Counted from the stretch's first letter, positions 52,103-62,296 are shown. The stretch is 64,000 nucleotides of DNA from Rhodococcus sp. RD6.2 (GCF_001040705.1 NZ_CVQP01000007.1:552422-616421); one strand, 5' to 3'. Numbers and translations: made by a program. The notes: generated by a model not told the origin, from the sequence alone.

Positions 52103-53281
52103 ATGGCTAAGAATGCGTGGTTCGAGACCGTTGCCGAGGCGCAGCGGCGGGCCCAGAAGCGTCTGCCGAAGCCGGTGTACATGGCGCTCGTCGCCGGCTC
52201 CGAGAAGGGCGTGTCGACCTCCGACAACACCGAATCGTTCGCCGAGCTCGGCTTCGCGCCGCACGTGGCGGGACTGTCGGACAAGCGGGAACTGTCGACC
52301 ACGGTGATGGGGCAGCCGCTGTCCTTCCCCGTGATGATCTCCCCGACGGGCGTGCAGGCGGTGCACCCCGACGGTGAGGTCGCGGTCGCCCGCGCCGCGG
52401 CGGCCCGCGGCATCGCGATGGGCCTGTCCTCGTTCGCGTCGAAGTCCGTCGAGGACGTCGTCGCGGCGAACCCGCAGACGTTCTTCCAGATGTACTGGGT
52501 CGGCACCCGCGACGAGCTGCTGCATCGGATGGAGCGCGCAAAGAAGGCGGGCGCCACCGGTCTGATCATGACGCTCGACTGGTCGTTCTCGATGGGCCGC
52601 GACTGGGGCTCCCCGGCGATCCCGGAGAAGATGGACTTCGCCGCGATGCGCGCCAACGCCCTGCAGGGAATCCTGCACCCGAAGTGGCTGTCGCAGTTCG
52701 TGAAGTCGGGTTCCATCCCGGACCTGACGACCCCGAACCTCGCGCCCGCCGACGGCGGTCCGGCTCCGACGTTCTTCGGCGCGTACGGGTCGTGGATGGG
52801 GACGCCGCTGCCCACGTGGGAGGACGTCGCGTGGCTGCGTGAGCAGTGGGACGGCCCGTTCATGCTCAAGGGCGTCATGCGTGTCGACGACGCCAAGCGC
52901 GCCGTCGACGCCGGCTGCACCGCGATCTCGGTGTCGAACCACGGCGGCAACAACCTCGACGGCACCCCGGCGCCGATCCGGGCGCTGCCCGCGATCGCCG
53001 AGGCCGTCGGTGAGCAGATCGAGGTCGTGCTCGACGGCGGTATCCGCCGCGGCTCCGATGTCGTCAAGTCGCTCGCGCTCGGTGCCCGCGCGGTCATGAT
53101 CGGCCGCTCGTACCTGTGGGGTCTGGCGGCCAACGGTCAGGCCGGTGTCGAGAACGTCCTCGACATCCTGCGCGGCGGCGTCGACTCCGCCGTCCTCGGT
53201 CTCGGGCACTCCAACATCGCGGACCTGTCGCCCGCAGACCTGGTCATCCCCGAAGGCTTCCGCCGCGACCTCGGGGTCTAG
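52103..53281 (+). CDS. mftD: Mycofactocin FMN-dependent oxidase/deaminase
   Basis: 392-aa TIM-barrel flavoprotein of the lactate-dehydrogenase/glycolate-oxidase family that oxidatively deaminates the trimmed product to premycofactocin. Seen: FPVMISPTGVQAVHPDGEVA, YWVGTRDELLHRMERAKKAG, catalytic SVSNHGGNNLDGTPAPI, and VVLDGGIRRGSDVVKSLALG for FMN phosphate binding. ATG 52103 is 10 nt after mftC. Confidence 0.96.
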   Translation: MAKNAWFETVAEAQRRAQKRLPKPVYMALVAGSEKGVSTSDNTESFAELGFAPHVAGLSDKRELSTTVMGQPLSFPVMISPTGVQAVHPDGEVAVARAAAARGIAMGLSSFASKSVEDVVAANPQTFFQMYWVGTRDELLHRMERAKKAGATGLIMTLDWSFSMGRDWGSPAIPEKMDFAAMRANALQGILHPKWLSQFVKSGSIPDLTTPNLAPADGGPAPTFFGAYGSWMGTPLPTWEDVAWLREQWDGPFMLKGVMRVDDAKRAVDAGCTAISVSNHGGNNLDGTPAPIRALPAIAEAVGEQIEVVLDGGIRRGSDVVKSLALGARAVMIGRSYLWGLAANGQAGVENVLDILRGGVDSAVLGLGHSNIADLSPADLVIPEGFRRDLGV

Positions 53282-53285
53282 ACCG

Positions 53286-55241
53286 CTGCCGGGTATCACC
53301 GACGAGACCACCCTGGCCGGGCGCAGAGCCCGGTCACGGGTGGTCTTCGGCGCTCACGAGACCAATCTCGGTGTGGGCCGCGCGTTCTCACCCCGGCACA
53401 CCGACTACTACGAAGCGCGGGCTCGCGGCGGATGCGGCATCGTCGTGACCGAGACCGCGTCGGTGTGCGCGGACGACTGGCCGTACGAGCGGGCGCCGCT
53501 CGCCGCCGAGTGCGGGCCGGGGTGGCAAGCCGTCGTCGCGGCATGCCGACCGCACGGCACCCTGGTCCTGGCCGGACTCGGCCACCACGGATCGCAGGGG
53601 TCGAGCGCGTACTCCCAGTCGGTGCTGTGGGCGCCGTCGCCGGTCGCCGACGTCGTGAGCCGGGAGATGCCCGCGGAGATGGGCGACACCGAGATCGTGT
53701 CCGTGATCGCGGGATTCGCGGAGTCCGCGGCGATCGCTGTCGCGGCGGGCGTCGACGGGGTCGAGGTCGATGCGGGCCCGACGGCGCTGCTGCGGCAGTT
53801 CCTGTCGCCGCTCACCAACGTCCGCGCCGACGAGTACGGGACCGACCGCGCTCGACTGCTGCGCGAGGTGGTCGCCGCCGTCCGCGCGGTTCTCGGCCCG
53901 GACCGGATCCTCGCTCTCCGGCTGTCCTGTGACGAGCTCGCTCCGTGGGGTGGGATCTCGCCCGATGACGCCGCGGAACACGTTCGGGAGCTGTCGGATT
54001 CGCTCGATCTCGTGACCGTCGTCCGTGGCGGGCCGACGACGGCGACCCGGCTCAGGCCGGACGCGCACACCCCGCCCATGTTCAACGTGGAACCGGCGCG
54101 GCGGATCCGCGCGATCGGGGTGCCGGTGGTGTTGCAGGGCAGCGTCGTCGACCCCGCGGCCGCGTCGCGCGCGCTCGAGGACGGCGTCGCGGACCTCGTC
54201 GAGATGACGCGAGCGCAGATCGCCGACCCCGACCTGGTGCGCGCGGTTCGGGAGGGTCGCGCGCCGCGCCCGTGCGTGCTCTGCAACCAGACCTGCCTCG
54301 TCCGCGACCCCCGCAACCCCGTCGTCACCTGCATCGGCAACCCCACCCCGGGTGAGGGGAACCCAGAGGCGGTTGGACCGGGCGAGGGTTCCCCTCACCC
54401 GGGCGACGGTCGCGACGTGTGGGTGGTCGGGGGCGGACCCGCGGGTCTCGAGGCAGCCCGGGTGCTGGCGGCGGGCGGCCACCGGGTCCGGCTGACCGAG
54501 AGGTCCGGGCGTCTCGGCGGGATGGTGGCGCGCACGGCGACGGGCCCGGGACGGGAACCGTTGTCCGCGTTGACCGAGTGGCTCGCCGACGAGTGCCATC
54601 GCCTCGGCGTCCGGGTGGAGTTGGAGCGTGAGGTGACCGGCCGCGAGATCGCCGCCGAACGCGCCGCCGCGGTCGTGGTCGCCACCGGAAGTGTCGCCGG
54701 GCAGTGGCCGGTGCCGGGGGACGGCACCGTGCCGGTGGTTGCCGCCGCCGACGTGTTCGAGGGGACGCTCCCCGACGGCACGGCGGTGGTGTGGGATCCG
54801 ATCGGCGGATCCGTCGGTGTCGCGGTCGCCGAGATGCTCGCCGCGCGGGGTCGAAGCGTGGTCGTGGTGACGCCCGATCCCGTCGTTGGAACCCAACTCG
54901 GGCGCACCGGTGACCTCGCCGACGCCAACGGCCGCCTCCAGCGCGCCGGGGTCGTACGGCACCTGCGGTCCCGAATCGTCGGACTCTCCGCCGGCCGGGT
55001 CGAACTCGAGCACGTGCACACCGGGACGCGGGATGTGGTTCGTGCCGATGCCGTCGTCGACTGCGGACACCGCGTCCCCGACGAGTCGGTGGCGGTGGAC
55101 GGCACTGGGCAAGGGGGAGAGCGGACCTCCGCGAAAGGCCGGTTCGTGGTGGGGGACAGGATCGCGCCGCGCACGGTGGCCGAGGCGATCCGCGAGGGTC
55201 GCGAAGCCGCGACACATCTGCTGACGGAGTGGTCGCGGTGA
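53286..55241 (+). CDS. Mycofactocin system FadH/OYE family oxidoreductase 1
   Basis: About 651 aa, 2,4-dienoyl-CoA reductase architecture: N-terminal old-yellow-enzyme TIM barrel (VVFGAHETNLG; AYSQSVLWAPSPVADVVSRE; VNGVEV-like core VDGVEVDAGPTALLRQFLSP), 4Fe-4S cysteines in PCVLCNQTCLVRDPRNPVVT, and a C-terminal FAD/NAD part (VWVVGGGPAGLEAARVLA). No ATG, GTG or TTG lies between the mftD stop and the conserved start; CTG 53286, 4 nt after mftD, gives a length equal to its sister gene. GTG 53340 would cut into the barrel. The linker after the FeS cluster is encoded by a palindromic element. Role in the pathway unproven. Confidence 0.8.
   Translation: MPGITDETTLAGRRARSRVVFGAHETNLGVGRAFSPRHTDYYEARARGGCGIVVTETASVCADDWPYERAPLAAECGPGWQAVVAACRPHGTLVLAGLGHHGSQGSSAYSQSVLWAPSPVADVVSREMPAEMGDTEIVSVIAGFAESAAIAVAAGVDGVEVDAGPTALLRQFLSPLTNVRADEYGTDRARLLREVVAAVRAVLGPDRILALRLSCDELAPWGGISPDDAAEHVRELSDSLDLVTVVRGGPTTATRLRPDAHTPPMFNVEPARRIRAIGVPVVLQGSVVDPAAASRALEDGVADLVEMTRAQIADPDLVRAVREGRAPRPCVLCNQTCLVRDPRNPVVTCIGNPTPGEGNPEAVGPGEGSPHPGDGRDVWVVGGGPAGLEAARVLAAGGHRVRLTERSGRLGGMVARTATGPGREPLSALTEWLADECHRLGVRVELEREVTGREIAAERAAAVVVATGSVAGQWPVPGDGTVPVVAAADVFEGTLPDGTAVVWDPIGGSVGVAVAEMLAARGRSVVVVTPDPVVGTQLGRTGDLADANGRLQRAGVVRHLRSRIVGLSAGRVELEHVHTGTRDVVRADAVVDCGHRVPDESVAVDGTGQGGERTSAKGRFVVGDRIAPRTVAEAIREGREAATHLLTEWSR
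54347..54403. repeat. Palindromic element, copy 2, in frame inside an oxidoreductase gene
   Basis: Perfect 18-bp inverted repeat (arms 54347-54364 and 54386-54403, core GGTGAGGGGAACCC) with a 21-nt loop. Arms and loop core GGACCGGGCG match the element at 18346-18387. It encodes the Gly/Pro-rich linker GEGNPEAVGPGEGSPHPGDG between the FeS and FAD domains without breaking the frame. Confidence 0.75.
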
Positions 55242-57190
55242 GTACGACACCGACCCTCACGTCACCCCTGACGATCGGACCGCGCCGCCTCGGGAACCGC
55301 GTCGTGTTCACCGCGCACCTGACGAACGCGGCCGTCGACGGGCTGCCGACCGAGCAGCATGCCGCCTACTACGAGGCACGGGCCAGGGGCGGCGCCGGAC
55401 TGATCATCACGGAGGAGCACTGCGTCCACCCGACGGACCGGCCGTACGAGAAGGTGATCCAGGGCCACAGGCCGGAGGTGGTGACCGGCTACCGGCGGAT
55501 CACCGACGCCGTGCACGCCCACGGCGCCGTCGTCCTCGCACAGCTCAACCACAACGGGGGCCAGGGGTCGGGCATGTACTCGGGTCTGCACCTGTGGGCG
55601 CCGAGTCCCGTCGCGGATCCGCTGTTCCGTGAAGTACCCCGGCAGATCGGCGCGAGCGAGATCGGCGAACTGGTGCAGAGTTACGCCACCGTCGCCGAGC
55701 GGTGTCGCGCAGGGGGATTCGACGGCGTCGAGATCCAGGCGTCACAGTCGTCGATCCTGCGCGCATTCCTCTCCCCACAGACCAATCAGCGCACCGACGA
55801 CCATGGCGGGACGCTCGCCAACCGAGCCCGACTACTCCTCATGGTGATCGCAGCGGTCCGCGCCGCTGTCGGTCCGGACCTGGTGGTAGGGGTCCGGTTG
55901 ACGGGGGAGGAGTCGATTGCGAGCGGAATCCACCTCGACGAGGCGGTGTCGGTGGCGCGGATGATCGAGGCGTCCGGCCACGTCGACTATCTCAACACGT
56001 CGATCGGGATGGCCACCGAGACGCTGCACCTGATCGAGGCCTCGATGGCGGTGCCGCGCGGCTATGCGCTGTTCGTACCCAACGCTATTCGCCGCGCGGT
56101 GTCGCTCCCGGTCGTCGGCGTCGGCCGCTTCACCGACCCGGAGCAGGCCGAGCAGGCGCTCGCCGAGGGACACTGCGATCTCGTCGGCGTGGTGCGCGGA
56201 CAGATCGCCGACCCGGACTTCGCAGCCAAGGCCGTGCTCGGTCGCGCCGAGGACGTACGCACCTGTCTCGGATGCAACCAGGAGTGCATCGGTCGGGTCG
56301 GCATGAACCGGTGGCTCGGGTGCGTCGTCAACCCCGACGCGGGGCGGGAGTCGGTGCCGTTGCCGTCACCCCGGCGTCGCGGGCGTGCCGTCGCCGTGGT
56401 GGGAGGCGGGCCCGCTGGCATGAGGGCCGCCGCGACCGCGGCCGCGCTCGGCCATCGAGTGACGTTGTTCGAGCGTGACGGGCATCTGGGTGGGCAGGTG
56501 CTCACGGCCGCACGTGCCGTCGGGCGAGGCGAATTCGGTGAAATGGCAGTCGATCTGGAACGCGAGTGCAGGCGCGCCGGTGTGACGATCCGGACCGGGG
56601 TCGACGTGGACGCCGACCTGCTGCGCCGCCTGGAACCGGAGGTGGTGATCGTCGCGACGGGGGCACGTCCCCGCAGGCCCGACTGGGCCGCCGACAGCGC
56701 CGCGGTCGTGGACGTGCGCGACGTGCTGGAGGATCGGGCGGAGCCGGTCGGCCGGGTTCTGGTGTTCGACGAGTTGGGATTTCACCAGGCGACATCCGTC
56801 GCGGAGACGCTCGCGGCGCGCGGCTGCGCGGTCACCGTCGCGACACCGGCGCTGATCGTCGGCCAGGACCTGGGACTGACGCTGGACATGGAGGGATGGC
56901 AGCGCCGCGCCCATGCCGCGGGCATTGCCCAGGTGACCGACGTGGTCCCGATGGCGGCGGTCGACACGGGTACCGGCGTGCGATTGCGTCTGCTGCATCA
57001 TCCGACGGGCACGGTCACCGAACCGGAGTTCGACGCCGTCGTGTGCTCGGTCCACCAGAGTCCTGTGGACGAACTGTGGAAAGAACTGTCCAACAGTGGG
57101 TTCGAGATTCACCGGATCGGCGACGCCCTGGCCCCGCGCCGCGCCCACGCCGCCGTCGTCGAAGGCCACCGCGCCGCCTCGGCGCTCTGA
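55238..57190 (+). CDS. Mycofactocin system FadH/OYE family oxidoreductase 2
   Basis: 650-aa paralogue of the preceding gene with the same order: barrel (LTIGPRRLGNRVVFTAHLTN; VLAQLNHNGGQGSGMYSGLH), the cysteine cluster TCLGCNQECIGRVGMNRWLG, and AVAVVGGGPAGMRAAATAAA for FAD. GTG overlaps the previous stop by 4 nt, so translation is coupled. It lacks the palindromic linker. Such OYE pairs accompany mft genes in several actinomycetes; substrate unknown, possibly an enoyl compound or a mycofactocin intermediate. Confidence 0.9.
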   Translation: MSTTPTLTSPLTIGPRRLGNRVVFTAHLTNAAVDGLPTEQHAAYYEARARGGAGLIITEEHCVHPTDRPYEKVIQGHRPEVVTGYRRITDAVHAHGAVVLAQLNHNGGQGSGMYSGLHLWAPSPVADPLFREVPRQIGASEIGELVQSYATVAERCRAGGFDGVEIQASQSSILRAFLSPQTNQRTDDHGGTLANRARLLLMVIAAVRAAVGPDLVVGVRLTGEESIASGIHLDEAVSVARMIEASGHVDYLNTSIGMATETLHLIEASMAVPRGYALFVPNAIRRAVSLPVVGVGRFTDPEQAEQALAEGHCDLVGVVRGQIADPDFAAKAVLGRAEDVRTCLGCNQECIGRVGMNRWLGCVVNPDAGRESVPLPSPRRRGRAVAVVGGGPAGMRAAATAAALGHRVTLFERDGHLGGQVLTAARAVGRGEFGEMAVDLERECRRAGVTIRTGVDVDADLLRRLEPEVVIVATGARPRRPDWAADSAAVVDVRDVLEDRAEPVGRVLVFDELGFHQATSVAETLAARGCAVTVATPALIVGQDLGLTLDMEGWQRRAHAAGIAQVTDVVPMAAVDTGTGVRLRLLHHPTGTVTEPEFDAVVCSVHQSPVDELWKELSNSGFEIHRIGDALAPRRAHAAVVEGHRAASAL

Positions 57191-57225
57191 CCGAGACGCC
57201 CGCTCCCGGTCCGCCCCCCGCCGCT

Positions 57226-57282
57226 GGTTCCCTGATGTCACATCGGGGGTCGCCAAGTGAGCCGATGTGACATCAGGGAACC
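57226..57282. repeat. 21-bp perfect inverted repeat upstream of mftE
   Basis: Arms 57226-57246 and 57262-57282 are perfectly complementary, with a 15-nt loop. Each arm contains its own short palindrome GATGT-S-ACATC, so the element can be read either as a strong hairpin or as two operator sites. It sits in the 118-bp gap between the second OYE gene and mftE, the only sizeable gap within the cluster. Confidence 0.8.
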
Positions 57283-57308
57283 TCGCGGGGCGGCATAGCA
57301 TCGGGGGT

Positions 57309-58019
57309 ATGCCCGCACCCGATTCCCTCGACCGCCCCGGACCGCTGGCCGTCGCGACGTGGCCGGAGACGGATGGGTCCCGCCCCGCGCTCGCGGTACC
57401 GGTCGGGTCCGTCGAGCAACACGGCCCACACCTTCCGCTCGACACCGACACCAGAATCGCGTCGGCGGTTGCCGGCCGGTTGCCGGGGTTGGTGGTCGCG
57501 CCTGCGATCGCGTACGGGGCGAGCGGCGAGCACGAAGGGTTCGCCGGCACCGTGTCGCTGGGCAGCGAGGTGCTGAAGTCGGTGGTCGTCGAGTACGGGC
57601 GTTCGGCGTGTCGCTGGTCGCCGCGCGTGTTGTTCGTCAACGGGCACGGCGGGAACGCGCCTGCCCTCGCGGAGGCGGTGGCATTGCTTCGGTACGAGGG
57701 TCGGGACGCGGCGTGGCTGCCGTGCGCGGTTCCTGGAGCGGACGCGCATGCCGGCCGCACGGAAACGTCCTTGTTGCTGCACCTTTCGCCCGTACTGGTG
57801 CGCGCCGACCTGGTCGAGTGCGGTGACGTGCGTCCGATCGCCGACCTGATGCCTGCGCTGAGAAGCGGCGGTGTTGCGGCGGTCAGTCCGAACGGCGTGC
57901 TCGGTGATCCGAGGGGCGCGACGGCCGAGGAGGGGGCACGCGTGTTCGAGCAGATGTGCGCGCGAGCTGCGGATGCGGTGCACCGATGGGATCCGGATGC
58001 CCGCGGGATGTTGCGGTGA
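57309..58019 (+). CDS. mftE: Mycofactocin creatininase-family peptidase
   Basis: 236-aa metal peptidase that cuts the modified dipeptide from MftA. Creatininase ligands are in [34 protein letters not shown], and [17 protein letters not shown] 57309 is directly preceded by GGGGG with poor spacing; the upstream frame extends to 57267 without better support. First gene after the large inverted repeat. Confidence 0.94.
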   Translation: MPAPDSLDRPGPLAVATWPETDGSRPALAVPVGSVEQHGPHLPLDTDTRIASAVAGRLPGLVVAPAIAYGASGEHEGFAGTVSLGSEVLKSVVVEYGRSACRWSPRVLFVNGHGGNAPALAEAVALLRYEGRDAAWLPCAVPGADAHAGRTETSLLLHLSPVLVRADLVECGDVRPIADLMPALRSGGVAAVSPNGVLGDPRGATAEEGARVFEQMCARAADAVHRWDPDARGMLR

Positions 58020-58044
58020 GCACAGAAGCGAATACGATCGCCTG

Positions 58045-59442
58045 ATGCGTCACGCTCGACTGCCCGACGGATTCGGGGTTCGCCTCGATCCGACGGTGCG
58101 TACCTTCTCCTCCGGTCGGGTCCTGATCGGGGGATCGCCGACTCGGATGCTCAAGCTGGCGCCGACCGCGGCCGCGATGATCGGCGACGGATATCTGCGG
58201 GTCGTCGATCACCAGACGGCGGAGGTTGCCCGGCGACTGCTGGACTCCGGAGTCGCGAATCCGCGACCGATGAGTTCGCCGCCGAATCAGGACGTCACCG
58301 TCGTCATCCCCGTCAAGGACAATGTCGCGGGGCTCAACCGACTGCTGCCCGCTCTGCACGGACTGCGGGTGATCGTCGTCGACGACGGTTCCGCGGTGCC
58401 CGTCACGACTCCGCCTGTGCAGGGCGAGAGGGGCAGTGTTCGGGTCGTGCGGCACGACGTCGCGCGCGGTCCGGCAGCGGCACGCAACACCGGAATCGCG
58501 GAGGCCACAACCGGATTCGTCGCCTTTCTCGACTCGGACGTGGTGCCCCGCTCCGGCTGGCTGGATGCGATGCTGGGACATTTCAGTGATCCGGCAGTGG
58601 CGATGGTGGCGCCGCGGATCGTTGCGCTGGCTCCCGAGGGCGGCTCGCTGGCGCGATACGAGCACGCACGTTCCTCGCTCGACCTGGGTCGCAAGGAGGG
58701 GCAGGTCCGTGCGGGTGGTGCCGTGTCGTACGTGCCGAGCGCGGCGATGCTGGTCCGGGCGCGTGCCCTCGAGGATGTCGGCGGGTTCGACGAGTCCATG
58801 CACGTCGCGGAGGACGTCGACCTGTGCTGGCGGCTCCACGAGGCGGGATGGCGGCTGCGCTATGAGCCCGTCGCGCACGTCGCTCACGACCATCGGGTGT
58901 CGTTCCGGAAATGGTTCGGGCGCAAGGTTTTCTACGGGACCGGTGCGGCGCCGCTGGCGTCCCGGCATCAGGGCCTGGTTCCGCCGCTCGCCATGTCGGT
59001 GTGGACGGTGCTCGCATGGCTGCTCGCCGTGACGGGAACGCGGATCGGGTTCGTCGGAGCCCTCGTCACGCAGGCGGTGACGGTTCATCGCCTGCGTCGC
59101 ACCTTCGGCGATCTGGACCGTCCGACGAGAATCGCGACCGTGCTCGCCATCCAGGGCATGGCGGGCGGGGCGTGGCAGCTCGCGTCGGCGATGTGCAGGC
59201 ACTACTGGCCGGTGACGGTGATCGCGGCCCTCTGTTCGCGGCGGGTCCGCCGGATCGCACTCGCGGTCGCGGTCGCGGAGGGTGCGGCCGACTGGTGGAC
59301 GCATCGCGAGCCGGGCGGACTCGGACCGGTGCGGCACCTGGCGTACAAGCGGCTCGACGATCTGGCGTACGGGACCGGTCTGTGGCGGGGTGCGTTGATG
59401 CATCGCAGCCGGGCCGCGTTGACGCCACGACTGACGCGGTGA
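58045..59442 (+). CDS. mftF: Mycofactocin glycosyltransferase
   Basis: 465-aa family-2 glycosyltransferase that adds an oligoglucose chain to premycofactocin. Seen: family N-terminus [20 protein letters not shown], nucleotide-binding [10 protein letters not shown] and VIVVDDGSA, DxD motif [12 protein letters not shown], and the [18 protein letters not shown] catalytic segment. C-terminal hydrophobic helices ([16 protein letters not shown] and others) imply membrane association. ATG 58045 is 25 nt after mftE; the stop overlaps mftG. Confidence 0.95.
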   Translation: MRHARLPDGFGVRLDPTVRTFSSGRVLIGGSPTRMLKLAPTAAAMIGDGYLRVVDHQTAEVARRLLDSGVANPRPMSSPPNQDVTVVIPVKDNVAGLNRLLPALHGLRVIVVDDGSAVPVTTPPVQGERGSVRVVRHDVARGPAAARNTGIAEATTGFVAFLDSDVVPRSGWLDAMLGHFSDPAVAMVAPRIVALAPEGGSLARYEHARSSLDLGRKEGQVRAGGAVSYVPSAAMLVRARALEDVGGFDESMHVAEDVDLCWRLHEAGWRLRYEPVAHVAHDHRVSFRKWFGRKVFYGTGAAPLASRHQGLVPPLAMSVWTVLAWLLAVTGTRIGFVGALVTQAVTVHRLRRTFGDLDRPTRIATVLAIQGMAGGAWQLASAMCRHYWPVTVIAALCSRRVRRIALAVAVAEGAADWWTHREPGGLGPVRHLAYKRLDDLAYGTGLWRGALMHRSRAALTPRLTR

Positions 59443-60887
59443 CTCCGGCCCCGCCGCATACCGACGTCCTCGTGATCGGTGGCGGTTCGGCGGGGTGCGT
59501 CATCGCGGGACGGGCGAGCGTGGACCCCGACTGCGCGGTGACGCTCGTCGAAGCGGGACCGCGGGGGACGGGACCCGGCGCCCTCGGACTCCTTCCGGTG
59601 GGGCCGGACAGCGACCTCGTGTGGCGCTACCCGGCGCACCTGTCCGACGGCGGCGAGGAGGCGCTGCTCGCCCGAGGCCGGGTGCTCGGCGGCTCGGGTG
59701 AGGTCAACGGCGGCTACTTCGTGCGGGCGACCGCGGACGACTTCACCCGGTGGCCGCGGTCGTGGTCGTACGACGAAGTGTTGCCGCACTTTCGTCGCCT
59801 CGAGTCCGACCCGTTCGGCGACCGGGCCTGGCACGGCGACAGCGGACCGATGCCGGTGACCCGCACCGGCGAGGACGAGTTACATCCCTACAGTGCGGCG
59901 TTCGTGCGTGCAGCGACGGCCGCGGGACACGAGTACCGCGCGGACCTGAACGAACCCGATGCGGCAGGGGTCGGACCGGTCCCGCTCAACGCGTGGGCGG
60001 GCGTTCGCGTCAGCACCGCGACGGCCTACCTGGTCCCGCACCTGGGTCGGCCGAATCTGCGGGTGCGGACGGCGGCCCGGGCGGTGCGTCTGGTGCTGGA
60101 GGGCGCGCGGGTGGTCGGCGCGGAGGTCGAGGAGAGCGGACGGGTGCGGGTGCTCCGCGCCGATACGGTCGTCCTCTGCGCGGGCGCGGTCGGGACGCCG
60201 CACCTGCTGATGCATTCGGGGATCGGTCCGGCGCAACAACTTTCACGAACAGGTCTCCCGGTCGTGCTGGACCGGCCGGGGGTCGGCCGGGATTTCGAGG
60301 ACCATCCCGAGGTGACCCTCGCCTACCGTCCGGTCGACGCGCCTCCCCACAGTTCCGGCCGCGCCGTCCTCGAAGTGGTCCTCGAGACCGACGATCTCGA
60401 GCTGCGCCCGTACACCGCCCCGTTCGGCGAGGCCATCGCCGGTGTCGACGATCCGTTCGGCAGGATTGGAGTCGCGCTGATGCGCCCCCGCAGCCGCGGC
60501 GAGATCGCCCTGCGATCCGCGGACCCGACCGTTCCGCCGCTCGTTCGGTACCGGTATCTGAGCGACGCCGCGGACCGGGCGGCAATGCGCGCGGGCCTCG
60601 ACCTCGCCCGGGGACTGCTCGGTGCGTCCGGATTCGGTGTGGCGGTGGAGCATCCAGCGGGCGCAGTGGGTCTGGGTACCTCGATGCACCTGGCCGGGAG
60701 CTGCGCGATGGGATCGCCCGACGACCCCGCCGCGGTCGTCGACGACCGGTGTCGCGTGATCGGCGTCGACGGGCTCTGGATCGCGGACGGGTCGGTGATG
60801 CCGTCGTTGCCCAGCCGCGGCCCGCACGCCACGGTCGTGATGGTCGCGGAGCGCGTCGCGCGATTCGTCACCGGACTGGACGCCTGA
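59439..60887 (+). CDS. mftG: Mycofactocin-associated GMC oxidoreductase
   Basis: 482-aa flavoprotein of the glucose-methanol-choline family: [18 protein letters not shown] (FAD), [20 protein letters not shown] (GMC signature 1), [16 protein letters not shown] (signature 2), and [20 protein letters not shown] with the catalytic region near the end. The mycobacterial homologue passes electrons from reduced mycofactocin to the respiratory chain. GTG overlaps the mftF stop by 4 nt. Last gene of the biosynthetic run. Confidence 0.93.
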   Translation: MTPAPPHTDVLVIGGGSAGCVIAGRASVDPDCAVTLVEAGPRGTGPGALGLLPVGPDSDLVWRYPAHLSDGGEEALLARGRVLGGSGEVNGGYFVRATADDFTRWPRSWSYDEVLPHFRRLESDPFGDRAWHGDSGPMPVTRTGEDELHPYSAAFVRAATAAGHEYRADLNEPDAAGVGPVPLNAWAGVRVSTATAYLVPHLGRPNLRVRTAARAVRLVLEGARVVGAEVEESGRVRVLRADTVVLCAGAVGTPHLLMHSGIGPAQQLSRTGLPVVLDRPGVGRDFEDHPEVTLAYRPVDAPPHSSGRAVLEVVLETDDLELRPYTAPFGEAIAGVDDPFGRIGVALMRPRSRGEIALRSADPTVPPLVRYRYLSDAADRAAMRAGLDLARGLLGASGFGVAVEHPAGAVGLGTSMHLAGSCAMGSPDDPAAVVDDRCRVIGVDGLWIADGSVMPSLPSRGPHATVVMVAERVARFVTGLDA

Positions 60888-60936
60888 CCAGGGCGGCTGC
60901 AGCGGGGAACCCCGAACCGTGACCTGTGACTCGCGT

Positions 60937-60942
60937 TACAGT
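60937..60942 (+). promoter_or_regulatory. -10 box of the GAF-regulator promoter (probably leaderless)
   Basis: TACAGT ends 6 nt before ATG 60949. No good -35 is seen, suggesting activator dependence or a weak promoter. Confidence 0.4.
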
Positions 60943-60948
60943 GGGGGC

Positions 60949-62286
60949 ATGGCCTTGCAGTCGTCCACCCCGCACGGCAATCCGTGGGTTGCCGTACGGC
61001 CGGGAGCCGACGTCGCCGAACTCGCCCGCACCGTGTCCACCGCGCACCGCGCCTTCGTCACCGGAGACGAGGCGATCCGGCAGGCCGCGGCGGACCGCGC
61101 GGTGCGGTCGGTGGTCCTCGACTCCTGGTTGCGCAGCCGCGACCGCGGTGTAAATCCCGACCTCGTCGGCGACCAGCTCGACCTCGACGGCCTCGAACTG
61201 GACCGGTACCGCGCGAGCCACCCGATGGCGCTGATCCGCCCGGTGGTGCGGCAGCTCCTCGTCGAGGACATCGCTGACACCGGCCTGCTGGTCGCGATCA
61301 GTGACGCGTCCGGGCGGCTCCTGTGGGTCGAGGGCGATTCGGCGGCGCGGGACCGTGCCGTTGCGATGCACTTCGTCGAGGGTGCGGACTGGAGTGAGGA
61401 CCGCGTCGGGACCAATGCCCCTGGTACGGCGCTCGCCGTCGACCAGTGCGTGCAGATCTTCGGTGCCGAGCACTTCAGTTCCGTCGTCCACGACTGGAGC
61501 TGTTCGGCGGCTCCGGTGCACGATCCGACGACCGGTCGGATTCTCGGCGCCATCGACATCACAGGTGGACCTCAGGTCGCCGAGCCTCAGGTCCTGGCAC
61601 TGGTGCGGGCGACCGTCGCGGCCGCCGAAGCCGAGTTGAGGCTGCAACTGCTGAACTCGCCGGGGCTCCACCTGCTGGGGGCGCCCGGTCCGCTCGGCGC
61701 GGCGCCGCCGCGGCTCTCGGTGCTCGGATCGGAACGCCCGACACTCGTCGTCGGAGGTGACCGAATCGCGCTCTCCCGCAGGCACGCCGAGATCCTCCTG
61801 CTCCTTGCGCATCGGCCCGAGGGGGTCAGCGGCGATCAGCTGGCGGTCCTGCTGGACGAGTCCGAACTCGACTCGGTGACGATCCGCGCCGAGATGTCCC
61901 GGCTGCGCAAGGTGTTCGGAGCCGAGCGGCTGCAGTCGCGGCCCTACCGGCTGCGCGGCGAACTCGACACGGACGTCGCCGACGTCGGTCGGGCGCTGGA
62001 CCGCGGTGACGCAGCGGCTGCGCTCGCCGCCTACCGGGGTCCGGTGCTGCCCGGGTCCGTCGCTCCGGGAGTCGAGGAGATTCGGGACGAGTTGCGGGTC
62101 CGGATGCGGGCGGCGCTGCTCCGATCCGCGGACCAGTCGTTGCTGGCGCGGTGGACCGCGACGCCGGACGGCCGCGAGGACTCGGCCGCGTGGTCCGCGT
62201 ACCTGTCGTCGATCGATCCACGATCACCGATGTACGACCAGGTCAGGGCCCGTATCGCGATCTTCGACGAACAGTTCGGTCACTGA
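60949..62286 (+). CDS. GAF-domain transcriptional regulator with C-terminal winged helix
   Basis: 445-aa regulator. The N-terminal half resembles AcoR-type sensors: [40 protein letters not shown], then a GAF core with [20 protein letters not shown] and [20 protein letters not shown]. There is no sigma-54 AAA domain. Instead residues ~265-345 look like a winged helix ([40 protein letters not shown]), followed by a helical tail. It lies between mftG and an aldehyde dehydrogenase and probably senses an alcohol or aldehyde-related signal to activate that gene. Confidence 0.85.
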   Translation: MALQSSTPHGNPWVAVRPGADVAELARTVSTAHRAFVTGDEAIRQAAADRAVRSVVLDSWLRSRDRGVNPDLVGDQLDLDGLELDRYRASHPMALIRPVVRQLLVEDIADTGLLVAISDASGRLLWVEGDSAARDRAVAMHFVEGADWSEDRVGTNAPGTALAVDQCVQIFGAEHFSSVVHDWSCSAAPVHDPTTGRILGAIDITGGPQVAEPQVLALVRATVAAAEAELRLQLLNSPGLHLLGAPGPLGAAPPRLSVLGSERPTLVVGGDRIALSRRHAEILLLLAHRPEGVSGDQLAVLLDESELDSVTIRAEMSRLRKVFGAERLQSRPYRLRGELDTDVADVGRALDRGDAAAALAAYRGPVLPGSVAPGVEEIRDELRVRMRAALLRSADQSLLARWTATPDGREDSAAWSAYLSSIDPRSPMYDQVRARIAIFDEQFGH

Positions 62287-62296
62287 CCGCGTGTAC

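Noticed and set aside
53145-53285. Extended N-terminus for oxidoreductase 1 from GTG 53145
   Set aside because: It would overlap mftD by 137 nt and add a Ser/Thr-rich, unconserved stretch that is the shadow of the mftD 3' end.
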